A stretch of DNA of 64,000 nucleotides from Trichomonas vaginalis G3 (GCF_026262505.1 NC_067204.1:23033300-23097299); one strand, 5' to 3'; shown: positions 51,613 to 62,096, numbered from the stretch's first letter. Notes: generated from the sequence alone by a model not told the origin. A program made the numbers and translations.

Positions 51613-54600
51613 ATGGAGAAGCAAGGGAAGCAAGATACCATTGAGAAAAAATTCATGGAGCTTCTTCGTGATAATGACTATAACCAAGAAACAATAGCTA
51701 AGATGATGAAAATGCCTCTCCCTCTTAAATTAGAATTCATTGAGAGAGATCAAGCTGCTGAGAAGGAGATTCGTGATCCTCATTATTTCTTTGAAATGAT
51801 AAGGAAAAGTTTCTCCGAAGAAAGCATCATAAGCCTTAAAACAGTCTTAAAAACTTGCAAAATTTCTTGGGTTCAGTTATTTATATTAAATCAAGGATTA
51901 GAATTCCTTATTCAGCATATTTGTGAATTTACTGAAGAAGCCACCCTCGGAAATATGAATCCAAAAAGAAGAAAATTACTTTATGAATTAATTCAGTGTA
52001 TTAAAATCCTTGCCGATGTTCGTTCATCACGCGAAGAATTTGTAAATCATCCAGAATATCTCCCGCCGCTACTTTCTGTTATCATGTATCAAGATATCGA
52101 TATAATGACAGACATTCTTGCAATTGCTGTCGCTTTTGCACCATCACCTCTCTTCGTTGAGTTTGTTCTCGGAAATATCGACGTTTTACACCGTGGAAAA
52201 TTCAACGGATGGGAAGTTTTAATAGAATATCTTAAAGTCGTCGAAGACTTGAAGAACAATACAACACTAAAACCAGAATACATTGCTAAGAAGCAAATGG
52301 ATGCGGAGAAGACATTCTTTGCTTTCTTCGGCTCTGTTGTGAAGAAAATACCAGATTCAAAGGCACATGTATCCCTTCTTTTGAAGCTACATAAGTCGCA
52401 AGTATTAACACATCTTGCTATGTTCCCAGATCACAAGGAAAGTATCCAGAATTTCATTAACGAAGCAATTATTATCGAAAAAATCTTTCCAGCAAAGCAT
52501 CTCAACCCATTCGATATGCGCCAAGTATGCAATTATGTCGACGAGAACATGAACCAGGACAGAAGAATGTCCATCAACTTACATCTCGCTAATTTATTGC
52601 AAACAGCACCAGAAGCAGCCGATAAAGTCTTAGGATACTTCGAAAACTTCTTACATTCTTACAGACAGCAAGTTTCCATCGGAAAATCAGAGACTTTCGA
52701 TGAAGTTGCTTATTACTCATTACATCCAACAGATATTCCCGAAGTTACACTTCCTGCCATTCTTTCGGACCTTTTCGAGAAGTACGGCTTCCTTCCAAAC
52801 GATACTCTTTTAACTTTACCGCTTCCAACTGTATCAAATGACGGAGAAGAGAACGAATCGGCCGAGAGCCTCAAATTCAGACTCGGCAGCATTCAGGACG
52901 AACTGAATGTTGTTCGTTCCCATCTCAAACGTACATCAAACGAATTACAAAATGCAAAAGAAGATAACGCGAAACTCCACAACACAGTGGATGATCTTAA
53001 GAAGAAGATCACCCCAGATGGAGAAGATATCGCTAAGGTAAAAGCTGTTCTCGAGCAAAAAGAAAAAGAATTAGAACTCAAAACTAAACAACTTGAAGAA
53101 AAGAACAAACTTATCGAAGAACTCAAACGCAAAGCAGCTACAAGTCAACCACAACAAGCTACAGGCGAATCCGAAAAAGCAGATTCTGCATCTGTTCCAC
53201 CACCTCCATCCGGAACAGCTCCTCCTCCACCTCCACCACCACCAGGATTGGTCCCACCGCCACCTCCTCCACCTCCAGGCGCATCATTAGTTCCTCCTCC
53301 ACCTCCTCCGCCTCCAGGAGCTCCAGGATTAGTTCCTTCTCCACCTCCTGGTGCAGCAGGATTAGTTCCTCCACCGCCTCCTCCTCCACCTCCAGGCGCA
53401 TCATTAGTTCCTCCTCCACCTCCTCCACCTCCTGGTGCAGCAGGATTAGTTCCTCCACCGCCTCCTCCTCCACCTGGTGCTGGTGGAATTCCACCTCCAC
53501 CACCTCCTCCAGGCGCAGGAATACCTCCACCTCCACCAGGAGTTCCAGGAATTCCTCCGCCACCAGGAGCTCCAGGACTTCCTCCTCCACCACCAGGAGT
53601 TCCAGGAATTCCTCCGCCACCAGGAGCTCCAGGACTTCCTCCTCCACCACCAGGAATGAGGCGAAATGCAGCCCAAAACTTGAGAAGACACAACACAGCA
53701 CCACCTACAAAGATGAAAGGCTTCTTCTGGCAGAAGATCAACGATGTACAAGCCAAAGGAACAGTCTGGGATACAATGGACGACCTCAAACTCGACTTTT
53801 CGAAACTGGAGAAAGCATTTGCAGCGAAACCACCTCCAGAGAAGAAAGCAAAGGCTCCGAAGAAGGAAGCACCAAAACAAGTCGAGTTACTTGACTCCAA
53901 CAGAACACGTTCCGTCAACATCGCTCTTTCCCGCTTCAAGATCTCTTACGCCGACATTTCAACAGCCATCAGACAGCTCAGATTCGACGGCGTTTTCACA
54001 GAAGACCAGTTCTCATCCCTCTACGCAAACAGGCCTAAACCAGAGGAAATCACAACAGTCACACAGTACACAGGAGACAAAACAATGCTTGGCAGCTGCG
54101 AGAAGTTCTTCCTCGCGTTGTCAACAATTTCAAACATCGAGGAACACTTGAATTTCATGAGTACAAGCCACTCTTTCAAGGAGACAATCAACCAAGTTGA
54201 AGTTCCTCTCGACACATTAACAAACACTTTCAAAGGACTGAAGAATTCCAAGTCATTGAAGGATGTTTTGGCCGTTGTTTTAGCGTTCGGAAACTACATG
54301 AACGGAGGCACAAACAGAGGTGGCGCCATGGGCTTTAAGATCAAAATCCTTGGCGGATTGGCAGAGCTCAAAGGATCATCAGGAATTACTATGATGCATG
54401 TCATTGTTTATCAGGTTTTGGACTCTCCTCCAGAAAAGAATTTGATTGGATTTTTGGAGGATTTGCAGTCTGTTTCTGCTGCTTCTAAAATGGATATTGA
54501 AGCTGTCAAGGCAACATTTGAAGGCCTCAAGACACAAATGAGAGGTTTCTTGAGAGTCAAAGACGAGTTTGAAGAAAAAGTCGTCGAAGGAGATCTCTTC

Positions 54601-55032
54601 TATCCAAAGGTTTGCGAATTCGAAGAAATGGCACAGCCAATCTTAGAAAGAGTCGAAAACAAACTTAAAGAAGTAGAACAGTTGTACAAAGACTGTTTGT
54701 TAATGTACGGAGAAACAGAAAAGGACTACTCAATGGCAGCATTCCTTGAAGTTTTCTCTAAGTTCGTTTCGCAGTTCGAGAACATCCAGAAAGTTGTAGT
54801 GAAAGAACGCGAGAAAGAAGCCAAACTCGAGGAAGCCTGCAGAAGGGAAGAAGAGAAGAGGAAGGCAAAGACAGAAGAATCAGATTTCACTCAACAAAGA
54901 GGTCTTTTGGATCACGAAATCCAGAAGATGGCCGAACTTTCTACTTCTTCAGAACCAGCGGTTATTACTTCTCGTGGAAGAGCAGCAAGAATCAAACAAC
55001 TCCTCGCGGAAGAGCATAAATTCTCTATGTAA
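51613..55032 (+). CDS. Diaphanous-type formin
   Basis: This 1,139-residue actin nucleator has the order GBD/FH3 armadillo region (~1-410), coiled coil (~430-515), FH1 (~528-680) with about a dozen poly-Pro tracts spaced by GL/GAS/GAAG units, then FH2 (~690-1,085). The FH2 signature GNYMNGGTNRGGAMGF is at ~893. FH2 dimers hold the growing barbed end of actin filaments while FH1 feeds profilin-actin. The C-terminus (RGRAARIKQLL) is a weak candidate autoinhibitory tail. The FH1 DNA is a GC-rich tandem repeat likely to vary in length. The stop TAA is part of TGTAAAAATA, a trichomonad-like poly(A) signal. It starts at the first ATG. Confidence 0.95.
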   Translation: MEKQGKQDTIEKKFMELLRDNDYNQETIAKMMKMPLPLKLEFIERDQAAEKEIRDPHYFFEMIRKSFSEESIISLKTVLKTCKISWVQLFILNQGLEFLIQHICEFTEEATLGNMNPKRRKLLYELIQCIKILADVRSSREEFVNHPEYLPPLLSVIMYQDIDIMTDILAIAVAFAPSPLFVEFVLGNIDVLHRGKFNGWEVLIEYLKVVEDLKNNTTLKPEYIAKKQMDAEKTFFAFFGSVVKKIPDSKAHVSLLLKLHKSQVLTHLAMFPDHKESIQNFINEAIIIEKIFPAKHLNPFDMRQVCNYVDENMNQDRRMSINLHLANLLQTAPEAADKVLGYFENFLHSYRQQVSIGKSETFDEVAYYSLHPTDIPEVTLPAILSDLFEKYGFLPNDTLLTLPLPTVSNDGEENESAESLKFRLGSIQDELNVVRSHLKRTSNELQNAKEDNAKLHNTVDDLKKKITPDGEDIAKVKAVLEQKEKELELKTKQLEEKNKLIEELKRKAATSQPQQATGESEKADSASVPPPPSGTAPPPPPPPPGLVPPPPPPPPGASLVPPPPPPPPGAPGLVPSPPPGAAGLVPPPPPPPPPGASLVPPPPPPPPGAAGLVPPPPPPPPGAGGIPPPPPPPGAGIPPPPPGVPGIPPPPGAPGLPPPPPGVPGIPPPPGAPGLPPPPPGMRRNAAQNLRRHNTAPPTKMKGFFWQKINDVQAKGTVWDTMDDLKLDFSKLEKAFAAKPPPEKKAKAPKKEAPKQVELLDSNRTRSVNIALSRFKISYADISTAIRQLRFDGVFTEDQFSSLYANRPKPEEITTVTQYTGDKTMLGSCEKFFLALSTISNIEEHLNFMSTSHSFKETINQVEVPLDTLTNTFKGLKNSKSLKDVLAVVLAFGNYMNGGTNRGGAMGFKIKILGGLAELKGSSGITMMHVIVYQVLDSPPEKNLIGFLEDLQSVSAASKMDIEAVKATFEGLKTQMRGFLRVKDEFEEKVVEGDLFYPKVCEFEEMAQPILERVENKLKEVEQLYKDCLLMYGETEKDYSMAAFLEVFSKFVSQFENIQKVVVKEREKEAKLEEACRREEEKRKAKTEESDFTQQRGLLDHEIQKMAELSTSSEPAVITSRGRAARIKQLLAEEHKFSM
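53197..53655 (+). repeat. FH1 proline-codon tandem repeat
   Basis: Repeats of a CCTCCTCCACCTCCAGG-like unit with spacers such as GCATCATTAGTTCC and GGAGTTCCAGGAATTCC; several blocks are duplicated exactly (e.g. 53,571-53,600 against 53,631-53,650). The length is likely polymorphic. Confidence 0.8.
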
Positions 55033-55598
55033 AAATATACATTTATCACCCCAAATTTATATATATTTTTTAAAATAAATATCTTATATGTTGTCCAGAA
55101 ATTATTAGTAAATGAAATGCATTTTGAGAGGGACAATTGTTGATGATTTTTTTTGAATTTGGCATTAACTCCTTTGCTTTTGGGAAATATAAATGTATTG
55201 TGATATCAACATATATGTATGTTGACGTTTTTTTTATGTAAGAAAAATCTCAAATGAAATAAATTTATTATGTATAAATAACACTCCAAACTTAAATACT
55301 GAATGTATAATCATATTGTAAGCATATTGTCTTGTTGTAATGGCTACAAAAAACAATCAGAAAGCTATGTATCAGGATATTATTACAATTTTTTTGCAAG
55401 GAAAGGTAAAAAAAAATCATCAATATGATTTTGTATTAGATGGAAAAAGTAATAAAAAACAATTAGACGGAGTGTGACAAGCTAATTTTTTATTCTTCCA
55501 ATTAAATTCATTTTCGAAGTTGAAAGAGAAGAACCTTATACAGGAGCAATATTGATTGCACCATGCAAAAATGTACTTTAGCTGTTTCTTTATTATTT
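55033..55598. other. Mostly gene-free stretch with one short ORF
   Basis: AT-rich spacer between formin and ankyrin gene 3. A 45-codon plus-strand ORF (55,340-55,477, MATKNNQKAMYQDIITIFLQ) is open, and a reading frame just after it encodes EVEREEPYTGAILIAPCKN in another frame. It may be a remnant of a small gene; no family recognised. Confidence 0.4.
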
Positions 55599-55619
55599 TC
55601 ATGTTCTCCTTTTTTTTAA

Positions 55620-56440
55620 TTTTTTTTCATTGATATTTGCACCATGCGAAATAAGAAGTTCGGCTATTTCTTTACTATTATCAAATGTTGCAAAATGAAG
55701 AGCAGTTCTTCCATCATTATCTTTTTCATTGATATTTATACCATGTGAAATAAGAAGTTCGGCTGTTTCTTTACTATTTTTCAATGCTGCAATATGAAGA
55801 GCAGTACTTCCATCATTATCTTTTTCATTGATATTTGCACCATGTAAAATAAGAAATTCGGCTGTTTCTTTACTATTATGATATGCTGCAATATGAAGAG
55901 CCGTATATCCATCTTTATTTTTTTCATTGATATTTGCACCACGTGAAATAAGAAATTCGGCTGTTTCTTTTCTATTGCTAATTGCTGCAATATGAAGAGC
56001 GGTTTTTCCTTCTTCATCTTTTTCATTGATATTTGCACCATGCAAAATAAGAAGTTCGGCTATTTCTTTACTATTATGATATGCTGCAATATGAAGAGCA
56101 GTTCTTCCATCATTATCTTTTTCATTGATATTTATACCATGTGAAATAAGAAGTTCGGCTGTTTCTTTACTATTTTTCAATGCTGCAATATGAAGAGCAG
56201 TACTTCCATCATTATCTTTTTCATTGATATTTGCACCATGTAAAATAAGAAATTCGGCTGTTTCTTTACTATTATTTTCTGCTGCATAATGAAGAGCCGT
56301 ATATCCATCTTTATTTTTTTCATTGATATTTGCACCACGTGAAATAAGAAATTCGGCTGTTTCTTTACTATTATATATTGTTGCAAAATGAAGAGCAGTG
56401 GATCCATATTCATCTTTCTCATTGATATTTATATCATGTG
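55620..56440 (-). repeat. 99-bp ankyrin-unit tandem array
   Basis: About eight 99-bp units encode the ankyrin consensus; blocks of three to four units are duplicated almost exactly, a sign of recent unequal exchange. Confidence 0.8.
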
Positions 56441-57218
56441 AAATAAGAAATTCGACTATTTCTTTACTATTATTTCATGCGGCAATATGAAAAGCGGTTT
56501 TTCCAAATTCATCTTTTTCATTGATATTTGCACCATGTGAAAGGAAGTAATCGAAAAGGGATGGAATGCCAAAAATCGATGAATAAATAAAGCATTGGTT
56601 AATATCATTAGTTTGATCGAAATAAACCAAAAATGATTCAAGATTATTAAACCATCCACAATCTTTTAAATCGATCTTTAAATTGTATTCATTCATCAAG
56701 AATGTAACAAAATCAATGTTGTGTGAAATAATTGCATATCTCATGCAATATTTATCTGGTTTTTGATATTTCAAACATTCACTCATGATCTCTGGATTTC
56801 CGCCTAAAAATGATAATCGAAGACATGTTTCAGTTATTTCTGAGTCAAATTTCGTTCTTAATAACTTGAAACAATCAACTGCTCCATGGTAACAGCATAA
56901 TTCAAGTAATGTATATCCTTTAAAATAAAATGGATATAAATCGCTTTCAAGTTTTTGATCTTTATCAAACCCTTCTCTTTCAGTGAACGAGATGAATCTT
57001 TCTATGTCATTATACATAATTGCTCTGTAAATTGTATCTTCTGTATGAATATCGAGATCTTTAAATTTACATAATTTAATTCCATATTCTTTATAAAACA
57101 GGATATTTGTAATATTCATGAGATTGTTGACTTCTTCCCCATGATATTCATCAAATACGAGTTTGGCAAGAAATAAATATGACTTTGCATAGCGATTGTT
57201 GTACGGAATGATATTTAA

Positions 57219-59646
57219 GGATGGGCACTCATAGGCTCCTGACAGCATAAAAATGTTATTATCTCACAATATAAAAGGAATCATAGGAATCTACAACTAT
57301 ATCTATATTGTTGGAAGACTTCTTAATGTATCATGCATATAAGTTATATCAATAACTCCATTATGTTATATGATTGTAATCATATTTTCGTTTCATGTTC
57401 AAAAACATTAAAATCATACTAACTATATGAGTATTATATTTAGGAAGCTGATATATAGATATGATAAAATGCTAGGTTTTGTGATTAATAATATATACTT
57501 ATCTTTTAGAAAATAATACTTTTATAAAAAATTATATCTTATATAATCTAAAAATTTTGGACAATTAAAAAACATTAATTAAAAATAGAAGGTGAAAGTG
57601 TTTATTCAAAGAAGGTGCAAGATTATGATGTTTTGAGGGTGAAATAAATTTAATAATTATTTATGTGATTTAAGAGTAATACGATCATCGGTAGCTTGAA
57701 GACCTCTCTTTATAGCTCTTAATGCCGCAAACTTTTTTTGAACTTGCTTTGAATTTTTGAATGCTTTGATTAAATCTTTTGTTGTATCATACATTCTGAA
57801 ATATCTGTTCATCATTTCTGGCATTGTTGGTAAATTTAACCTGTATCTTATTGCTACAATCGTTTCAAACATACTTTCATTGAAATGCAATATTGTGACT
57901 GCCATCCTAATTGGCCAAGAAGCATGCCAATTAATATTTTTATTAGCAAGCATTGCTTTGATATGGTTTATCGATTCAACTACTTGAGTTGAATGAATCT
58001 TTTTTACCATATCAAAGATTTTTACGGTATCTTCGAGGAATTTTTAAGTGTTTTTATAGCAGTTTTATTTTTTGCATATTTCCATGGTTTAATCATCTTG
58101 CATTTTTCAGGATCTGGACAAAATTTATGATTTCCGGCATAATGTTTAGCGGAATTCAACCATAAAAACTTCTTTGTTTTAATTGACATATGTGTGTCAT
58201 TGAGAAGTTGCCTAAGCCAACGCAATAAATTCTTTGAAATGCTAGATAAGATTCTGAATTCTGGCAGTTTGAGCTTTTTCTGTATATTGTTAAGAAAATG
58301 TCCAGGATCTCTGTATTCTCTGATACCTTTGAACGTATTTTTGATTGTAGAAACAATTTTGACATCGCCATCATGCACAAAAAAATTTACACGTTTTTCA
58401 TTATTCCAACGCTTCAGCATTCTTTTTAAGCCTTCAAATTCCATTTCATTTGATTTTCCGTTGAAATTACCTTTGAAATTTTTAAAAGATTTAGATATCA
58501 CTTCCCAATCTACAATTTTTTTGAGTTTCTCTTCTACAAATTGTACATAGCAAAACATTGCATTTCTTCTCTGACTCCAAGAACCGTCAAACAAAAGTCC
58601 CGAACATTTTCTCATTCGAGATTTCCAATAATTAACAGATTCTCTGGCAACTTCTATGATAACACGACCAACCTTTTCTTGGACTCGATGAAATGTAGCT
58701 TCTGACGGAACTTTGATGTTATTCAGCATGAATTGAAATTCTGATTGGCAAAATGTAGCGCCGCTCAATAATACAGATAGCACAAATTCAACAGTGTTGA
58801 CGACATATGGCTCTACCCTATTTTTCGCGCTTTGAACTAAGTTCTTTATACGCTTTGCAACTGCTTTTGTTCGCCGCGGCATGAAAAATGAAGAATAACT
58901 TGACGGTTTCTTGAACAAATGGTCGCACATTCAAATATTGTGATGTACGATCAGGATAAAAGAATGTTGTTGCCGTGAATTTAGAAAATAGCAAAATTTC
59001 AATTTACGCAATCGAGATATAACTTGATCATTTGAGCGATAACCATGGCACCCATAGTATTAATGAAAGTACTCATACTTACAATTATTTTCTCCCATAG
59101 GAATATTGTTCAATATACTTCACCTATAGAGGAAATCTCGAAATAAAATCGAATTTTTTCAAAAATTACAAAAATCAATTTTTTACAAAGATGTTCGAAA
59201 AATAACATTATATACGCATCAAATCAAAGCATTATATGGAGCATTATAATTCTATATATGATTGTCCATCTTGCTGTTGTGTTATTTTTTTTAAACAATA
59301 ATTTCATTGTTGAAATTAAATTTGCAATTTCAGTAAAAATTGCGACCCATCATTTTGAATATAATTGAATTAATACATTTATTGTAAGAATATTATATAC
59401 CAAATATTAGACTTCCACATGAATCCTGGTATGATATTATAAGTATTGCAAAATTAGAAAAAAATATGCTCATGATATACTAAAATTCATGTTTCAAGGT
59501 TAACTTATAAATAAAATAAGTTCGAGAAATGCATCACTAAATATTTGAGCTTGTGCACTATAATGCTATATAATAGTCTTCACTGTTTTTAATATATTGA
59601 CTTTGCTAGACTTGATTTTTTTCATCACCCTAATGAGTGCCCATCC
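57219..59646. mobile_element. Kolobok-like DNA transposon in ankyrin gene 3
   Basis: A 2,428-bp element. Its ends are the perfect 14-bp inverted repeat GGATGGGCACTCAT, flanked by TTAA on both sides (57,215-57,218 and 59,647-59,650). The transposase reads on the minus strand. Kolobok elements use TTAA targets and occur in T. vaginalis; piggyBac is the alternative for the target, but the transposase motifs do not look like piggyBac. Inserted between two codons of the host gene. Confidence 0.85.
57657..58930 (-). pseudogene. Kolobok-like transposase
   Basis: The main frame (58,930-58,022; 302 residues) starts MCDHLFKKPSSYSS. It has LLFDGSWSQRRNAMFCYVQF (first catalytic Asp region), FFVHDGDVKIVSTIKNTF (second Asp), YRDPGHFLNNI, and HYAGNHKFCPDPEKC, a (G/N)H-x-C-x-C-type pattern typical of Kolobok and related DDE enzymes. 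The C-terminal part is open in another frame (58,010-57,657) and begins MVKKIHSTQVVESINHI, holding the probable catalytic Glu. One frame change near 58,015-58,045 separates them, so this copy is probably inactive. Confidence 0.75.
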
Positions 59647-59850
59647 TTAAAATATCTCTTATAATATTTGTAGGGAGAAGCTTCTTTGAATCGATCAATT
59701 CTGTTTTGATCATTTTGTAAATCGAGTTTAATTCTTCTTCTTTGTCCGTTTTTATCCGATACAACGCATTAAATGGATCAATGTAGTATTTATAACTACT
59801 TCGAAATTCGCTGTATTTATCTGGATGAATGTCTTGATCAGACATGAAAA

Positions 59851-60128
59851 AAATTAACAAGTCCGAAATCTGGTTTTTGCAATAGAAAATTTCTTTAAAA
59901 TTCATTAGAAGCATAACGTTATGCTATAAATGTGAAAAACAATGATCACAACGACTCAGGATTTAATTTATGGATTTAGGTGTCCTTTCATATCTACAAT
60001 ATGATTCAACTTGTTTTAGAGATCAAACTTTAATAATTTCAACATTCTAACTTGCATCGCAATAATTTCATTTATAATCACATAATTCGTTAGCCAAAAT
60101 AATTTATAAAAAATCTACGGCAAACCCA
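59851..60128. other. Spacer upstream of ankyrin gene 3
   Basis: AT-rich; the frame from 59,914 is an upstream extension of the N-terminal part. No other feature seen. Confidence 0.4.
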
Positions 60129-60205
60129 AATTTTAGCTAAAAGTGACAGGGGAAAAAACGTTTTGTATTCAAAAAAAAGACCGATGAGAGCTTCGTTAGA
60201 AATAT

Positions 60206-60267
60206 AGAGGGAACTGAGAATGCGCAACCATTCTCAGGGAATATTGGATGCTATTCCCGTTCCCTCT
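60206..60267. repeat. T-shaped three-way-junction palindrome
   Basis: The outer stem AGAGGGAAC / GTTCCCTCT (9 bp) encloses two complete hairpins: TGAGAATG-CGCAAC-CATTCTCA (8 bp) and GGGAATA-TTGGATGC-TATTCCC (7 bp), with no unpaired bases at the junction. All three stems are perfect. Confidence 0.85.
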
Positions 60268-60308
60268 GTATGGAAAATTGAGGTTTTCAAAGGGAGTTAA
60301 AATAATAT

Positions 60309-61262
60309 CAAATTTATATTAATTTACTTCAAAATACAAAAGTATTTGACAGCTAAAATTAGTTACTTTAGCAAGCCTATCAATACCCTTTTACGATTAT
60401 TGTTACTTTTTCGAAATAAAAGTAAAAACAAATTTATACTAATTTACTTCAAAATACAAAAGTATTTGACAGCTAAAATTAGTTACTTTAGCAAGCCTAT
60501 CAATACCCTTTTACGATTATTGTTACTTTTTCGAAATAAAAGTAAAAACAAATTTATACTAATTTACTTCAAAATACAAAAGTATTTGACAGCTAAAATT
60601 AGTTACTTTAGCAAGCCTATCAATACCCTTTTACGATTATTGTTACTTTTTCGAAATAAAAGTAAAAACAAATTTATACTAATTTACTTCAAAATACAAA
60701 AGTATTTGACAGCTAAAATTAGTTACTTTAGCAAGCCTATCAATACCCTTTTACGATTATTGTTACTTTTTCGAAATAAAAGTAAAAACAAATTTATACT
60801 AATTTACTTCAAAATACAAAAGTATTTGACAGCTAAAATTAGTTACTTTAGCAAGCCTATCAATACCCTTTTACGATTATTGTTACTTTTTCGAAATAAA
60901 AGTAAAAACAAATTTATACTAATTTACTTCAAAATACAAAAGTATTTGACAGCTAAAATTAGTTACTTTAGCAAGCCTATCAATACCCTTTTACGATTAT
61001 TGTTACTTTTTCGAAATAAAAGTAAAAACAAATTTATACTAATTTACTTCAAAATACAAAAGTATTTGACAGCTAAAATTAGTTACTTTAGCAAGCCTAT
61101 CAATACCCTTTTACGATTATTGTTACTTTTTCGAAATAAAAGTAAAAACAAATTTATACTAATTTACTTCAAAATACAAAAGTATTTGACAGCTAAAATT
61201 AGTTACTTTAGCAAGCCTATCAATACCCTTTTACGATTATTGTTACTTTTTCGAAATAAAAT
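60309..61262. repeat. 120-bp tandem satellite, eight units
   Basis: The unit starting CAAATTTATACTAATTTACT repeats every 120 bp about eight times (60,309 to 61,262) with essentially no differences between units, apart from one base in the first unit and the truncated last one. The period is a multiple of three, so one frame is open for 323 codons. Confidence 0.95.
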
Positions 61263-61299
61263 AAATTTATTATCAAAAACCTTTTTTTTCTTAATAAAA

Positions 61300-61639
61300 A
61301 TAAACGAAATTTTTTAACTTATGAACTTTTGATGGAAATATGCAAATTTAAAATAATAAAGAAAGCCGCGAGCGAAGCGATCGGCTTAGTTCGAAGATTT
61401 TGATTCAAATCTTTGCTGATCTGTAATTCGCGGAAGCCACGAGCGAATCGAGCGGCTTAGGTCTAAGATTTTGATTCAAATCTTTGCTTATATTCCTTAA
61501 ATTCTTTATGAAACTCGCAACAGTCCCATAAAAAATTTTAAATTCTAAACTGACGAAATTACCGATCGGTAATCACACCCTTCACGGGTGTGTCACTTTT
61601 TACAGGTATGTCACTTTTAGCTAAAATTACCCCTACTCT
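61300..61639 (+). repeat. Hairpin-rich 340-bp dispersed repeat, copy 2
   Basis: Same as 51,257-51,577 in the same orientation, with a very few differences and an extra 18-bp duplication of TACAGGTATGTCACTTTT near the end. Confidence 0.85.
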
Positions 61640-61680
61640 CAAATATTACATTAAAAGTAAGTAAAGGTTATTTATCATCG

Positions 61681-61735
61681 CTTTATTTACGGCGGAACAA
61701 GTACAAATAACCCTCTCCGAATACATGCAGTTCAA
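61681..61735 (-). pseudogene. Fragment copy of the USP5 3' end
   Basis: About 55 bp match the 3' end of the USP5 gene at 62,095-62,150, including the codons for FGxGYLYLFRRK and the stop. It lies 360 bp downstream of the real gene end and 40 bp after the hairpin repeat. Confidence 0.7.
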
Positions 61736-62096
61736 TATCCAAAGAATGAAATATATAAGAAACAAAACAGAGAGAAAAAAGAGAAAGAGAGTTATTATTA
61801 TAAAAGCAGGTCAATCTTTGACTTTCACGATCCGAATCTTTCCAAATTGATATTATGAAGTATGTGCCATATAGGCATTATGAATATAGTATTTATTTTA
61901 GTTATCTAACCTACGAAATTTTCAATCAGTTTTTTATTTGAACTATTGGATATACACAAGCACAAAGTTTTCTTCTATATTTCTAAGTACAAATATCTGA
62001 AACCTCTCTATTAACTCAACTGAGTGCACTTTTGGACTCCATAAAATAAGGTTATTAAGATTGACCAGCTTTTTATTATATAAAAAAAATCACTTT
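61736..62096. other. Gene-free stretch
   Basis: AT-rich, with an AG-rich run (AAAACAGAGAGAAAAAAGAG, ~61,762). Nothing else recognised. Confidence 0.4.

Larger units (their letters stand above)
55599..59850 (-). pseudogene. DUF3447/ankyrin-repeat gene 3, split by a transposon
   Basis: The N-terminal part starts MSDQDIHPDKYSEFRSS near 59,843 and runs to the insertion at 59,650. The rest continues at 57,218 and reads IIPYNNRYAKSYLFLAKLVF. The two sides fit in frame across a single TTAA when the 2.4-kb Kolobok-like element between them is left out. About ten ankyrin repeats follow; several neighbouring repeats are nearly identical in DNA (e.g. 55,599-56,180 against 56,177-56,420). A TGA at 56,475-56,477 interrupts the repeat frame. 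The last repeat ends in KKLKKRRT after a T8 run where others have T7. Clearly a pseudogene as written. Confidence 0.85.
60129..61640. mobile_element. Composite hairpin/tandem-repeat unit, possible novel non-autonomous element
   Basis: AATTTTAGCTAAAAGTGACA at 60,129-60,148 is the exact reverse complement of 61,609-61,628. Between these ends lie a T-shaped palindrome, the 120-bp array and the 320-bp hairpin-rich repeat. No protein-coding gene is convincing. Outside the 20 bp the ends differ, and no target duplication was found, so the element boundaries are provisional. Confidence 0.5.

Noticed and set aside
53145-53939. 264-codon Gly-rich frame antisense to the formin FH1
   Set aside because: It is the mirror of the Pro-codon repeats and disappears outside them.
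60309-61262. CRISPR-like regular repeat
   Set aside because: Units are directly joined with no spacers between them, and the genome is eukaryotic.
60346-61317. 323-codon open frame over the 120-bp array
   Set aside because: The frame is open only because the unit length is a multiple of three; the sequence is AT-driven (Lys, Phe, Leu, Ile) with no domain. Treated as a satellite, not a gene.
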